Shown here: positions 47,374-56,509 of the stretch, piece after piece
Layout: each line of letters starts with the position of its first letter
Numbering within the stretch: position 1 is the stretch's first letter
Source: Fluoribacter dumoffii NY 23
Lineage (GTDB): Bacteria > Pseudomonadota > Gammaproteobacteria > Legionellales > Legionellaceae
DNA length: 64,000 nt
Direction: 5' to 3'
Assembly (NCBI RefSeq): GCF_000236165.1
Contig: NZ_CM001373.1
Span: 598,304-662,303 of the forward strand
The notes under the pieces: generated by a model
The model's database searches: none
What the model saw: only the letters and a program-made list of their open reading frames with translations
What the model was told of the DNA's origin: nothing
Translations under genes and position numbers: made by a program

Positions 47374-49833
47374 TTAGTTCATGGTTAGTGAAAAATCTTC
47401 AGTTGGTTGTTCTGGGCAATGTGCAAAGATTTGCTGAACCCGGGGGTGATGGCTCTTCCTCTCTCCTCTGAAAAGCGTACTGCCGACACGACGAATAGAG
47501 CGTCTCTTTAGCATAGGTTCACTCTCATTGGCTTCTTCAGTTGCTGCAAAAAACCTATGATGTTCTGTGAGATGGGTAGATGGTCTTTTCTTATGCTGAG
47601 GTTTTTCTGCGTGCTCAGGATGATGTTTTTCCTCCTCTACTGGGGGGATGGACATGGGAGCCGGAACATGGGTATCAGAGGTTTTTGCGGGTTCGGCCTC
47701 AGTTTTTTTCTTTGGCTTCTTATTAATAACCATGGTACCCGAGGGGTTAATAATCTCTTCATCATCCTCTGGAGGTTGCGAAGATATCTCTGATTCCTTG
47801 GTAGATTTTTGATTTTCTTTTTCTTTAGGTTGTGCTGTTTCCTCGGGTACCTCATCTGTTTCTGGAGGTTCTTTTTTCTCCTCCTCTATTTCATTTTCTT
47901 CTGCACTATTATACGCCCTTATGTCATCTAAATGTTCTATAAAATAAGCTTTTAAATTAGTAGCTTCTGTGCGGCCCAGGCTATTAAGTTCTTCCGACGG
48001 TAAAAATTCGAATTGGATAAAATGGGTGCGGAAAGTTGGATCATCATAATCCAGCTCAATATCTATTTCCTCCGCTGTAGTTATCCTTTCCACTCTAAAA
48101 TAACCAAAGGAAAGAAGATGAACTGCTTGGCGCCACCATGGGGAGAGATTCCAATCTTTGTTTAACAGAGCAGTTTCAATTTCTTGAGAGATTTGAGAAA
48201 AAAATTTCTCTGAGTAGTTTGTATAGCACTTTATCGCTAATTGTTCAGCAATTCTATTAAGCCGGGGCTCACCAGGTTTGCGTTCTGAAATCGCTACAAA
48301 TATTTCATTGGCTTGCTCTAAAAAATCGGCCTCTGTGTGGTCCTGGTTTTCTAAGAGTTCGCCAATTATCTTAAGTTCGTTAGAAATCCCTAACGTTTCT
48401 GCTGATAACATCTCCTCAAGACAATTATTAAATTGTGAGGGATGAGTAATATAGCGGAGCAATTTCTGGAATTGTTCTATTGAAAGTCTTTTGTTTGCCT
48501 CAGGTCGTGTTAATTCTTCTACAAGAATGGATAAATTGATAATTGAGGGACAAGGATTTTGAAAATGAGAGCGGGCAGTACAGGTTAACTCTTCAAAATT
48601 ATCGGGGATTTCGTCCAATTGCGTCAAAATCAAGAATTCCTTGAGTGCCATCCCTATCTGATAGGACATAAGCGGTTCAATTTGAATATGGGTAGAACTC
48701 GCCTTGGGTAAGTGATCCGAATAATCCTCATTAATGCATTCAAGAAATTCCGGAGGAGCATACCGGGGACTACAGCGTAGCTCTTGGGCAAGGGGCTGGG
48801 GCGAACGTACGAAGGTTTTTCGATCACTGACCAATAGTCGATTATAATCGATCAAAAAATTTTCTAACTTAATATCAGGATGATAGGCATTTGCCTCTTT
48901 GAGTTTAAGACAAAATTCATTAACTTGAGTGAAATAGTATTTTGCTGCTGTTGCAATTGCCAGCTGTTTTTTTAACTCCTCTTTCTGCAGGGGCTGAGTC
49001 TTAAACCTCTTTGCCACATCAAGCAAACTTCCTTGTCTGGCAAACTGACTTAATACAACGGGTTTAAATTCTATTTCTTTTTTATCCTCAGTTAGGAATT
49101 TCCACATAAACAGTGCAAAATCATCCGCAAAGTATTTAACCACGGGATAAGAATGAAGTTCTTGTTCAAAACTCAAATAATTTCGGTCTTCCACCCGAAA
49201 CACCAGTGTTTCTTCCCAACCTTTCATTTGGAATTTGAAATTATAATTATTGACGTGCTTATCACCCAATGGTTCAGTCCTATAGTTAGAACTCACCAGT
49301 TCGCTTTCACCTTTAATTGCCCTAATTTTTTCTTTAGCCAAATCTAAAATTTGTGCATGTTCCTCAAGTTGGGTTTTCAACCCAGAATCATGATCAGCTA
49401 AAAAAACAAGCTTGCAACATAGATTGAGATATTGTTTTTCAGAGGCTTTGAAAGAGCGGCTATCTTTTAACAAGGCGTCGCGCTCTTGCAACAGCTTATA
49501 GAGGTCCTTTTCGTTTGATTCTATAGAGGGTTGTTTTTCGATGGGCGCATTTCTTGCAACGGCCCTTGCAAACTCTATTCCTTTGAACAGGAAAGAACCA
49601 TCAGGATTTATTCCAAAAGCTTCTAGATTTGCTCGCCAACTTTGTGAATCTCTGTCTGTTAACCATTCATATTCTTCATTACCTATCGGCATAGAGTTAG
49701 TATAATAGTTAATTTTTTGTAAAAAGAATAAGCGCTGAATTGCATCTTGTTCAGGGACGCGATTAAAATCATTAATCAGTTTAAGCAATCTTCTATGTTT
49801 AAGACGATTGAGACTTGATATCTTTAAAGGCAT
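47374..49833 (-). CDS. LegK-like Ser/Thr protein kinase, candidate effector
   Basis: 819 residues. An eukaryotic-type kinase fold spans about 185-480. The catalytic loop is YHPDIKLENFLI (Asp320, Asn325), followed by LLVSDRKTF, where Asp337 takes the DFG position, then the APE-like SPRYAPPEFLE (357-365) and SYQIGMALKEF. The beta-3 lysine appears replaced by Arg in LVFRVED (Arg213); the C-helix Glu is probably in FEQELHS. The last ~170 residues are highly charged and disordered (EEEKKEPPETDE; repeated Lys/His tracts). LegK1-5 are known Legionella kinases with similar loops. Activity needs testing given the Arg. Confidence 0.75.
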   Translation of the reverse strand: MPLKISSLNRLKHRRLLKLINDFNRVPEQDAIQRLFFLQKINYYTNSMPIGNEEYEWLTDRDSQSWRANLEAFGINPDGSFLFKGIEFARAVARNAPIEKQPSIESNEKDLYKLLQERDALLKDSRSFKASEKQYLNLCCKLVFLADHDSGLKTQLEEHAQILDLAKEKIRAIKGESELVSSNYRTEPLGDKHVNNYNFKFQMKGWEETLVFRVEDRNYLSFEQELHSYPVVKYFADDFALFMWKFLTEDKKEIEFKPVVLSQFARQGSLLDVAKRFKTQPLQKEELKKQLAIATAAKYYFTQVNEFCLKLKEANAYHPDIKLENFLIDYNRLLVSDRKTFVRSPQPLAQELRCSPRYAPPEFLECINEDYSDHLPKASSTHIQIEPLMSYQIGMALKEFLILTQLDEIPDNFEELTCTARSHFQNPCPSIINLSILVEELTRPEANKRLSIEQFQKLLRYITHPSQFNNCLEEMLSAETLGISNELKIIGELLENQDHTEADFLEQANEIFVAISERKPGEPRLNRIAEQLAIKCYTNYSEKFFSQISQEIETALLNKDWNLSPWWRQAVHLLSFGYFRVERITTAEEIDIELDYDDPTFRTHFIQFEFLPSEELNSLGRTEATNLKAYFIEHLDDIRAYNSAEENEIEEEKKEPPETDEVPEETAQPKEKENQKSTKESEISSQPPEDDEEIINPSGTMVINKKPKKKTEAEPAKTSDTHVPAPMSIPPVEEEKHHPEHAEKPQHKKRPSTHLTEHHRFFAATEEANESEPMLKRRSIRRVGSTLFRGERKSHHPRVQQIFAHCPEQPTEDFSLTMN

Positions 49834-50074
49834 GAATACTCCAACTCAAAAAAGTAATGGGGACGAGAAATCTATTAATGCCAGTTGAGAGTGTTTTGTT
49901 GGTAAGAAAATCTCAAAATGGGCATATAAATTTTCAATGAAAGTAAAAATTTGCCAAAAATTAACACAGTATAATTTACCTTTCAAGGAATTAATTACCT
50001 GAGGAAACTACTATCGTAAAGGGGCTGTTTTATGATTTAATATTCATTATTTTCCAGCTTAAGAAAGGTTTGCC

Positions 50075-50404
50075 ATGACTTTTGTAGTAACAGAAAGTTG
50101 CATTAAATGTAAGTATACTGATTGTGTTGAAGTTTGCCCCGTTGATTGTTTTTATGAAGGCCCCAATTTTTTAGTAATTCATCCCGATGAGTGCATTGAT
50201 TGTGCCTTATGTGAACCAGAATGTCCGGTCAATGCAATTGTCTCTGAAGATGATTTAACACCCGAACAGCAGCAATTTAAGGAATTGAACGCCGAACTTT
50301 CGAAAACATGGCCGAATATTACTGCCAAAAAAGATGCTCCCCCTGATGCTCAAGATTGGGAAGAGGTAAAGGATAAACTTCAATATTTACAGAAAGAGTG
50401 GTAG
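50075..50404 (+). CDS. fdxA: 7Fe ferredoxin FdxA
   Basis: 109 residues. The first cluster motif [19 protein letters not shown] and the second [17 protein letters not shown] are nearly identical to Azotobacter FdI-type [3Fe-4S][4Fe-4S] ferredoxins, followed by the expected helical tail. It carries low-potential electrons in the cytoplasm. Its stop overlaps the GTG of the next gene, so it leads a fdxA-yoaA-tsaB-trm112 operon. Confidence 0.95.
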   Translation: MTFVVTESCIKCKYTDCVEVCPVDCFYEGPNFLVIHPDECIDCALCEPECPVNAIVSEDDLTPEQQQFKELNAELSKTWPNITAKKDAPPDAQDWEEVKDKLQYLQKEW

Positions 50405-52356
50405 AAATCACCTCACTTGCTGAATCATGTCAGCGAATCCTTAGTGAAAAAGGACGACTTTCTACAGCCATACATGGATTTGTGGCGCGTAAGCCACAAA
50501 CTGATTTGGCTGTGGCGATTGCTGCAGCAATCGAAGAAAAATCGATTTTAATTGCCGAAGCAGGTACGGGCACAGGTAAAACGTTTGCTTATCTGCTTCC
50601 TTCCTTGCTTAGTGGCAAAAAAGCACTGATTTCTACAGCTACAAAAACGTTACAAGATCAACTCTATCAAAAAGATTTGCCTACTTTAGTTAGAGCGTTA
50701 GGATTGTCTGCGCGTATACAAAACCTTAAAGGACGCGCCAATTATATATGTCCATATCGAGTTGAATTACATTCTGAAGAAGGTCAATTCCAAAGCCCTC
50801 AATGCGCCCATGAAATTGCCCATGTGCGCAGTAAATTATCGCAGATGAAAAATGGGGATCGCTCAGAATTACCCGAAATCAGTGAAGATTCCCCTGTATG
50901 GCCTTATGTCACCTCTACCGTGGATAATTGTCTGGGTAATGAATGCACGCACTATGAAACCTGCTTTTTGCTTAAAGCACGCAAGCGCGCCTTGGATGCT
51001 GATGTAGTCGTGATCAATCATCATCTTTTTTTTGCCGATTCACGCTTGAAAGAAGAGGGATTTGGAGAGTTATTGCCAGGAGTGGACATCATTATTTTTG
51101 ATGAGGCACATCAACTGGCCGAAATTGCAAGCCACTTCAATGGGGAACGTATTGGCACCCGTCAATTTCGTGATTTACTGGATGATGTACTTAAAGAATG
51201 GCCTGTAATGGATCTTGCAAATCAACCATTAAAATCCTTAAGCCATAAAACGGATCAGCTGCTGGATGAGTTATTGAATTGCTTATCGGGAATGGATGAA
51301 CGACTCAGTTGGGAAGAGATAAAGAATAATAAAACCTTTATGAGGGTTTGGGCTGACTGGTTGGCAATCAAAGATGAAGTGCTGGAGTGTTTCAGCGAAC
51401 TGTCCCTGGGCGAGTTCCCGGGACTTGCACGCTGTAAAGAAAGATTATTGGAATTTTCCCGGATTTTAGTTTTATTTACCCAGGAAAATAATAAAAAAAT
51501 ACGTTGGCTGGAGCGCTTTAAGCATACTGTAGTATTTCATACTACGCCTTATGATGTGGCTGAAACATTCAGCGGTTTGCTCCTGCGCCAGGAGTGCACT
51601 TATGTATTTACTTCGGCAACTTTAACCCTTGGAGATTCATTTGATTGTTTTTGTAAACCATTGGGTTTGCATGGAGCCCGGACCTTATTATTACCCAGCC
51701 CATTTGATTACCGGCAGCAAGCTTTGCTTTATTTGCCCCGAGGGTTACCTGATCCGAAGAATCCGGCTTATTATGAAATACTGGTATCGCGAGCGATTCC
51801 TTTAATTGAAGCATTGGGCGGCCGCTGCTTTTTTCTATTTACCAGTCATAAAGCGTTAAAGCAAGTTGCTCAAATGATGGGCCGTGTTTTAAGCTATCCC
51901 TTATTAATCCAGGGAACCGAGGCAAAACCTATTCTATTGGAACGTTTTAGACAACTTGGGAATGCTGTTTTATTAGGAACTGCAACTTTTTGGGAAGGGG
52001 TAGATGTAAAAGGTGAAGCACTTTCTTGTGTTATTATTGACAAACTGCCTTTTTCAAGTCCGGTTGACCCTGTAATTCGTGGTAGAATGGCTTATTTAAA
52101 AGAGAAAGGCTTATCAGGTTTTGATGAGTTATCTTTACCTGGTGCCGTCATTGCTCTAAAGCAGGGGGTAGGGCGTTTAATTCGGGATAATACGGATAGA
52201 GGGGTATTAATGATAGCAGATCCTCGACTCACCAGTAGGGAATATGGCGGGCGTATTTTATCCAGTTTGCCGCAGTTACCTAAAACCCGCGATGAGCAAA
52301 AGGTGCTGAAATTTATTAAAGAATTAGAACTGAATGATGAAACTATTAGCTATTGA
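50398..52356 (+). CDS. yoaA: DinG-family ATP-dependent helicase YoaA
   Basis: 652 residues, XPD-like superfamily 2 helicase. Walker A is [13 protein letters not shown], motif II is [10 protein letters not shown], and late motifs include [12 protein letters not shown] and [10 protein letters not shown]. Four Cys for an Fe-S cluster are visible (ICPYR, then [13 protein letters not shown]). YoaA unwinds 5'-3' and in E. coli acts at stalled forks. It starts at a GTG inside the fdxA stop and overlaps tsaB by 23 bases. Confidence 0.93.
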   Translation: MVEITSLAESCQRILSEKGRLSTAIHGFVARKPQTDLAVAIAAAIEEKSILIAEAGTGTGKTFAYLLPSLLSGKKALISTATKTLQDQLYQKDLPTLVRALGLSARIQNLKGRANYICPYRVELHSEEGQFQSPQCAHEIAHVRSKLSQMKNGDRSELPEISEDSPVWPYVTSTVDNCLGNECTHYETCFLLKARKRALDADVVVINHHLFFADSRLKEEGFGELLPGVDIIIFDEAHQLAEIASHFNGERIGTRQFRDLLDDVLKEWPVMDLANQPLKSLSHKTDQLLDELLNCLSGMDERLSWEEIKNNKTFMRVWADWLAIKDEVLECFSELSLGEFPGLARCKERLLEFSRILVLFTQENNKKIRWLERFKHTVVFHTTPYDVAETFSGLLLRQECTYVFTSATLTLGDSFDCFCKPLGLHGARTLLLPSPFDYRQQALLYLPRGLPDPKNPAYYEILVSRAIPLIEALGGRCFFLFTSHKALKQVAQMMGRVLSYPLLIQGTEAKPILLERFRQLGNAVLLGTATFWEGVDVKGEALSCVIIDKLPFSSPVDPVIRGRMAYLKEKGLSGFDELSLPGAVIALKQGVGRLIRDNTDRGVLMIADPRLTSREYGGRILSSLPQLPKTRDEQKVLKFIKELELNDETISY

Positions 52357-52984
52357 TACATCTACTGAGACAGCAAGTGTGGCTTTGCTCACTGGCACTG
52401 AATTACTTTGTGAAACACAAAATAATCAAAGAACACATGCACAGTTTATTTTATCCATGATTGATAAGGTGATGGTAAATGCCGGTGTTCACATGAATCA
52501 GTTGGATGCCATTGTCTTTGGCCGTGGCCCAGGAAGTTTTACCGGTTTACGGATTGCCTGCAGTATTGCAAAAGGACTGGCTTATGCTAACGATTTGAAT
52601 TTAATCCCAGTGAGCAGTCTGGCTGCTATTGCGTGGTCAGCCCGGCAAAAGCAGAAGAGTGAGATACCGGTTTTGGCAGTACTGGACGCCCGGATGCAAG
52701 AGATGTATTGGGCGTACTTTCCCCACAATCAATGGATAGCTGAGGAGCATGTTGCTCCCGTGCATCAACTTAGCCTTTCGGTAAATGAACCTGTAATCCT
52801 TGCTGGAGTCGGTATAGACTTATATTGGGATGAATTTGTTCCAGAGATAAAAACACAAATCTGTGAGAAAATAACAGTGAATCCTGCAGCAGAAGCTATG
52901 ATTCAATTTGCACTGTTTTCTGGACAAAAGTCCATTTCGGCGGCTCAAGCCCAACCTGTATATGTACGAAATAAAGTGACTTAG
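52334..52984 (+). CDS. tsaB: tRNA t6A modification protein TsaB
   Basis: 216 residues. TsaB (YeaZ) partners TsaD and TsaE in making N6-threonylcarbamoyladenosine at tRNA position 37. The N-terminus [17 protein letters not shown] and the motif VFGRGPGSFTGLRIA are diagnostic. The start is ATG 52334 or the next codon 52337; both overlap the helicase gene. No tsaD or tsaE is in the window. Confidence 0.94.
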   Translation: MMKLLAIDTSTETASVALLTGTELLCETQNNQRTHAQFILSMIDKVMVNAGVHMNQLDAIVFGRGPGSFTGLRIACSIAKGLAYANDLNLIPVSSLAAIAWSARQKQKSEIPVLAVLDARMQEMYWAYFPHNQWIAEEHVAPVHQLSLSVNEPVILAGVGIDLYWDEFVPEIKTQICEKITVNPAAEAMIQFALFSGQKSISAAQAQPVYVRNKVT

Positions 52985-53000
52985 CTCATAGGAGAATTTG

Positions 53001-53180
53001 GTGGATAGAAAACTTTTGGAAATATTGGTATGCCCTTTGTGTAAAGGAAAATTATTACTAAAAAAGCAAGAGCTTATTTGTAAGTTTGATCGATTGGCAT
53101 TTCCAGTCCATGATGATATTCCGGTCATGCTGGAGCATGAAGCACGAGTGCTTTCATTGGAAGAGAAGGATAGTCTATAA
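53001..53180 (+). CDS. Trm112-family zinc-ribbon protein
   Basis: 59 residues from GTG 53001, preceded by GGAG at six bases (TTG 52998 would sit too close). The sequence [19 protein letters not shown] and [21 protein letters not shown] is the YcaR/Trm112 pattern. One Cys-x2-Cys pair is present; the second pair found in eukaryotic Trm112 is absent apart from one Cys. Homologues act as small partners of methyltransferases. It closes the four-gene operon. Confidence 0.88.
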   Translation: MDRKLLEILVCPLCKGKLLLKKQELICKFDRLAFPVHDDIPVMLEHEARVLSLEEKDSL

Positions 53181-53188
53181 AACTGGCG

Positions 53189-53246
53189 CAGCCTGATTTG
53201 AACACCGGAACATGGATTATCTGTTCACTGAGGTGTGGCCAGGCTG
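53189..53246. terminator. Long imperfect hairpin between convergent genes
   Basis: Three nested arm pairs are visible: CAGCCTG (53189-53195) with CAGGCTG (53240-53246), CACC (53203-53206) with GGTG (53232-53235), and GAACA (53208-53212) with TGTTC (53222-53226). It lies between trm112 and the antiporter stop at 53253 and probably ends transcription from both sides. Confidence 0.5.
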
Positions 53247-53252
53247 TGTGGT

Positions 53253-54653
53253 TCACGACCTGGTAATATACTTTTTACGCCAATACAATAGAAATGCCGG
53301 CACCATCATAATCACAATTCCCATAGAAAAAACCAGACGAAAATGACCGGCGCTGCCAAAATTCATAAATTCAACTGGAGGGATAAATCCTACTATCAAA
53401 GTCATAGTGCAGCCGCATAAACCCAAAATACAAGTCAGGTAGTAACCCGCTTTTTTACCTGGGATTGCAAAAGGCCTTTCAAGATGGGCAAATTTGCTTT
53501 TTAATTTCCAGGCTGCAATAAACATCAAAACATACATCATGATATAAAGTTCCGTGCTTAACGCGGTAAATAACCAATAGATCGCGTTTACACTTGGAAA
53601 TAATAGAAAGCCGCTGCATAAAAGGGTAACCAAAACAGCCTGGGTTATTAAAATGCGCGAGGAAATTCCCCGTTTATTTAATTGGCACATAAATTTTGGC
53701 AAGAAGCTATGATTTGCCGCCATGAGCAACCCTTTCGCCGGCGAAATTATCCAGTTAATCATGCTGCCCAAACTGCCTAATAATAATAATCCAATCAAAA
53801 TAGGCAACAGCCACTCAAGATTGTATGCCTGAAAAAAGTTGTTAAAGGCCTGCAGTACCCCATCAATTAAACTGATTTTCTCTTTGGGCAGGACAAAAGC
53901 TATAGCTAGAGAACCAAAAATCATGGTGCTTAAAATAAGGAGCACCGAAAAAAACATTGCTTTGGGAAAATTAACTTGTGGATTTTTTACATTACGGACA
54001 TGTACCGCCGCCAGCTCCATTCCTAAAAATGAGGTCATGATTGCCGTGAGAGAAACCCAGGATTGGGTGTCTTTCCAATGGGGGAGCAAATTAGAAGGGC
54101 TTAGATCAATTGCTATAGGATTTCCTTTAATAACCCATATTAATGCAAGAAAAATGATGAATCCCATGGGAAGGATCATCCCTATTATGGCACAAAGCCC
54201 TGCAAAATGCGCTGATGCGCGTAATCCGGACAATGCAATTAAAGTTAATGACCAGAATATAACCAAAATTACTGAAATTAAATAATATTTATTTTGGGCG
54301 AGTTCAGGATTGATTAGATAAGCAAGGACCCCTGCGATAAAAGAAAGAATGGTTGGATACCAAACCAGGGTGTTGATCCATTGTAACCAAATGGTAAAAA
54401 ATGCGAGATTTTCGCCATAAGCATGTTTTACCCAACTGTAAATCCCGCCTTCCTCATCAGACCAGGTTGACGATAACTCTGCTGAGACCAAAGCTACCGG
54501 AATTAAAAAAACAATGGCAGAAAAAATAAAGAAAAATATTAACGAAGATCCGAATAGAGCGGTTCCTGGTAGATTTCTTATACTATCAATCGCTCCTGTA
54601 ATCAGTAAAACAAGTGCCAGGACGGATATTTTTTCGGAAGACCAATGGTTCAT
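53253..54653 (-). CDS. APC-superfamily amino-acid antiporter, GadC/AdiC-like
   Basis: 466 residues with about 12 membrane helices. The start KISVLALVLLITGAIDSIRNLPGTALFG and SAELSSTWSDEEGGIYSWVKHAYG are typical of the glutamate:GABA antiporter subgroup of the APC family, in which a Gly-rich TM1 binds the amino group. The central TSFLGMELAAVHVRNVKNP is the conserved TM6 region. It ends with a short basic tail. Amino acids are the main carbon source of Legionella, so nutrient exchange is a likely role, though the substrate is not shown. Confidence 0.87.
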   Translation of the reverse strand: MNHWSSEKISVLALVLLITGAIDSIRNLPGTALFGSSLIFFFIFSAIVFLIPVALVSAELSSTWSDEEGGIYSWVKHAYGENLAFFTIWLQWINTLVWYPTILSFIAGVLAYLINPELAQNKYYLISVILVIFWSLTLIALSGLRASAHFAGLCAIIGMILPMGFIIFLALIWVIKGNPIAIDLSPSNLLPHWKDTQSWVSLTAIMTSFLGMELAAVHVRNVKNPQVNFPKAMFFSVLLILSTMIFGSLAIAFVLPKEKISLIDGVLQAFNNFFQAYNLEWLLPILIGLLLLGSLGSMINWIISPAKGLLMAANHSFLPKFMCQLNKRGISSRILITQAVLVTLLCSGFLLFPSVNAIYWLFTALSTELYIMMYVLMFIAAWKLKSKFAHLERPFAIPGKKAGYYLTCILGLCGCTMTLIVGFIPPVEFMNFGSAGHFRLVFSMGIVIMMVPAFLLYWRKKYITRS

Positions 54654-54888
54654 TAATTAAATCGACTTGTTAAAATGGTAGGCATTATATAGGAAGTTAG
54701 CCATGGACGTTACTATTTATTTTAACATATAGAATCAACTTTGCTGTTTTGCAAAATTAAAATCCTCGAAATTTCATCTTTTAGGAGCAGGCTGAGAATT
54801 ATTTGTTTGCATGTGCCGACAGATTTTTACAGAATCTGAACTACGCCAATTACTCAATCCTTATAAAATCTGGGGCACTTATTTAAAA

Positions 54889-55233
54889 TCATAGAGTTAT
54901 GGAATTCTCCAAACTTGGCACATCTTCATACGAATCATCTTTTTTGTTCGGTTTTTTGGCATTAAAAAAGGAAGTTTTTTTACTTTCCTGATTTTGAGGT
55001 TCAAAATTCTTCTTTAGTCCCTTCAGGAAATTATCGAATTCGAGAAATACCTCAATTTTTAATTGATAATCGGACTCCAGGTGATCACTGTTCGTTGTAT
55101 AAAATTCTACAGCCTCTTTACTGAGAGCTGAGATTTTTTTTTGCAGATCATCTTTTGATTTGCACAGTTTACTGATTTTGTTTGCCTGTTCTGTCAGTTG
55201 ACTGAATTTAACTTTATAAGTTTCAAGGTCCAT
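54889..55233 (-). CDS. Small coiled-coil hypothetical protein
   Basis: 114 residues, no signal peptide, no recognised family. Residues 5-80 look like a helical hairpin (QLTEQANKISKLCKSKDDLQKKISALSKEA). The tail is basic, then acidic (FFNAKKPNKKDD, DSYEDVPSLENSITL), a composition also seen in small type IV effectors. It stands alone between the antiporter and bolA. Confidence 0.55.
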   Translation of the reverse strand: MDLETYKVKFSQLTEQANKISKLCKSKDDLQKKISALSKEAVEFYTTNSDHLESDYQLKIEVFLEFDNFLKGLKKNFEPQNQESKKTSFFNAKKPNKKDDSYEDVPSLENSITL

Positions 55234-55363
55234 TCTAATTCCTTTTAAATTAATGGTTTATTTTAAAACACGAAAAAATAAAGCATTTCCTGTTAGAAAG
55301 TTGGAAAATATACATTCCATAACTGTTGTAACTTATATTAATTGATTTTGGTAGATCTCGTTT

Positions 55364-55693
55364 TTAACTATTTTGGTTTTCTCTATTGAAACCACCTTTA
55401 CAGGAGGGGGAATTTAGAACATTTTTGTTCCTGCTTTCCCATTCTTCGGGAGTGAATAAATGCATGCTTAATGCATGCAGTCCCCGTTCAAACTCCTTTT
55501 TCAACAGGTGATTTAATAATCTGTGACGAGCGAGTCTGGATAGAGCAGAAAACTGTGAGGAAACCACAGTAATTTTGAAGTGTGTCTGTGCATTTTCAGG
55601 AACATGATGCTGCCCTGATTCATCTTCTACATTTAAAAAAACTGGAGCTAACTCATGATTTAACAATTCTTCAATCCGGTTTTTACGCGACAT
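55364..55693 (-). CDS. bolA: BolA-family protein
   Basis: 109 residues from ATG 55693 with AAGAG six bases upstream; an in-frame TTG at 55759 would reach through a terminator hairpin and is rejected. BolA fold: RKNRIEELLNHELAPVFLNVEDESGQH, then HFKITVVSSQFSALSRLARHRLLNHLL and the class signature ELHALSMHLFTPEEW-like end (GLHALSMHLFTPEEW). BolA proteins work with monothiol glutaredoxins in Fe-S handling and as regulators. The C-terminal ~20 residues are extra and polar. Confidence 0.93.
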   Translation of the reverse strand: MSRKNRIEELLNHELAPVFLNVEDESGQHHVPENAQTHFKITVVSSQFSALSRLARHRLLNHLLKKEFERGLHALSMHLFTPEEWESRNKNVLNSPSCKGGFNRENQNS

Positions 55694-55721
55694 ATTTAAC
55701 TCTTTTATATAAAAACATAAT

Positions 55722-55748
55722 AAAAAAGCCGCCTTGAAGCGGCCTTTT
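55722..55748 (-). terminator. Terminator of the pilin gene
   Basis: On the minus strand GCCGC and GCGGC pair around TTCAAG, followed by TTTTTT. It lies 11 bases after the pilin stop and upstream of bolA, so the pilin is probably transcribed alone. Confidence 0.85.
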
Positions 55749-55759
55749 AAAAGATACAC

Positions 55760-56191
55760 CTATATTCTGCAGTTTGCAGGAACATATCTGTCATCAGCAG
55801 CATTACTGACTGCACAAGTCCAGGTAATTGGATCTGTTGGTGGTGTACCAGGAACCAGCGCTGCACCATTCGCTTGCGGAGTTAGGGTAAGAACCACATT
55901 ATTTGCCTGAGCCGTATATGTAATGGTTATTACTCCCGTATTTGCAGCAACAGCTACGCTCTGGACGTTCTGAGTCGGATTTGCAAAACTCCAACCCAGG
56001 CTCAAATCGGCAGCTCCGGTTGTTGCATTTTCAGAAACCGTCGTTTTTGCTGACGATGCGATACTTAATCCCTCTGTCACGCGCGCTCTGATAACATAAT
56101 CCTGATAAGCCGGGATAGCGATAGCAGCAAGAATACCAACGATTGCCACTACTATCATCAACTCAATTAAAGTAAAGCCTTTTTGTTTCAT
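55760..56191 (-). CDS. pilE: Type IV major pilin, PilE/PilA
   Basis: 143 residues. The leader [32 protein letters not shown] is the textbook type IVa prepilin with Glu5. The globular domain ends in a Cys pair (TWTCAVSN and PANCRI) that makes the D-region disulfide. It polymerises into the pilus used for adherence, twitching and DNA uptake. It has its own sigma-54-type promoter and terminator, so it is a one-gene unit. Confidence 0.95.
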   Translation of the reverse strand: MKQKGFTLIELMIVVAIVGILAAIAIPAYQDYVIRARVTEGLSIASSAKTTVSENATTGAADLSLGWSFANPTQNVQSVAVAANTGVITITYTAQANNVVLTLTPQANGAALVPGTPPTDPITWTCAVSNAADDRYVPANCRI

Positions 56192-56225
56192 TATTTGCTC
56201 CTAATGATTGGTACAACGATAAATA

Positions 56226-56241
56226 TGCAAAGGAAATGCCA
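56226..56241 (-). promoter_or_regulatory. Sigma-54 (-24/-12) promoter of the major pilin
   Basis: The minus strand reads TGGCATTTCCTTTGCA, i.e. TGGCA(T)-N5-TTGCA, a near-perfect match to the -24/-12 consensus. Transcription would start near 56215, about 24 bases before the ATG, leaving room for AGGAGC (56202-56197) as ribosome site. Pilin genes of Pseudomonas are RpoN/PilR controlled, so the same logic is likely. Confidence 0.75.
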
Positions 56242-56509
56242 TTTATCAAAACTTACATACAAATAGGCCAAAACAACGATACAACCTGCCATGGCTAGAA
56301 AAGGAAGTCCACTTTACTTTTACTTTTTACTTTCTTTTCCTCTTTTTAGTGTAGCAGAACCCGAAGAGGCTTGCTTGCTTGAAACAACAATTACTGCTTT
56401 AAAGCGTCAACTTTGATTTCTTCACCAAAAATCATTAAAATTTTAGCCTTAAGTAGGGAGGAAATACACTAATTTCTTTCCCGGTTTTCCTTAAGACTAC
56501 AATTTGAAA
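56242..56509. other. Region between the pilin promoter and pfp
   Basis: About 270 bases with no gene. It holds the upstream activation region expected for a sigma-54 promoter and the 3' untranslated end of pfp. No clear activator site or hairpin is recognised. Confidence 0.4.
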
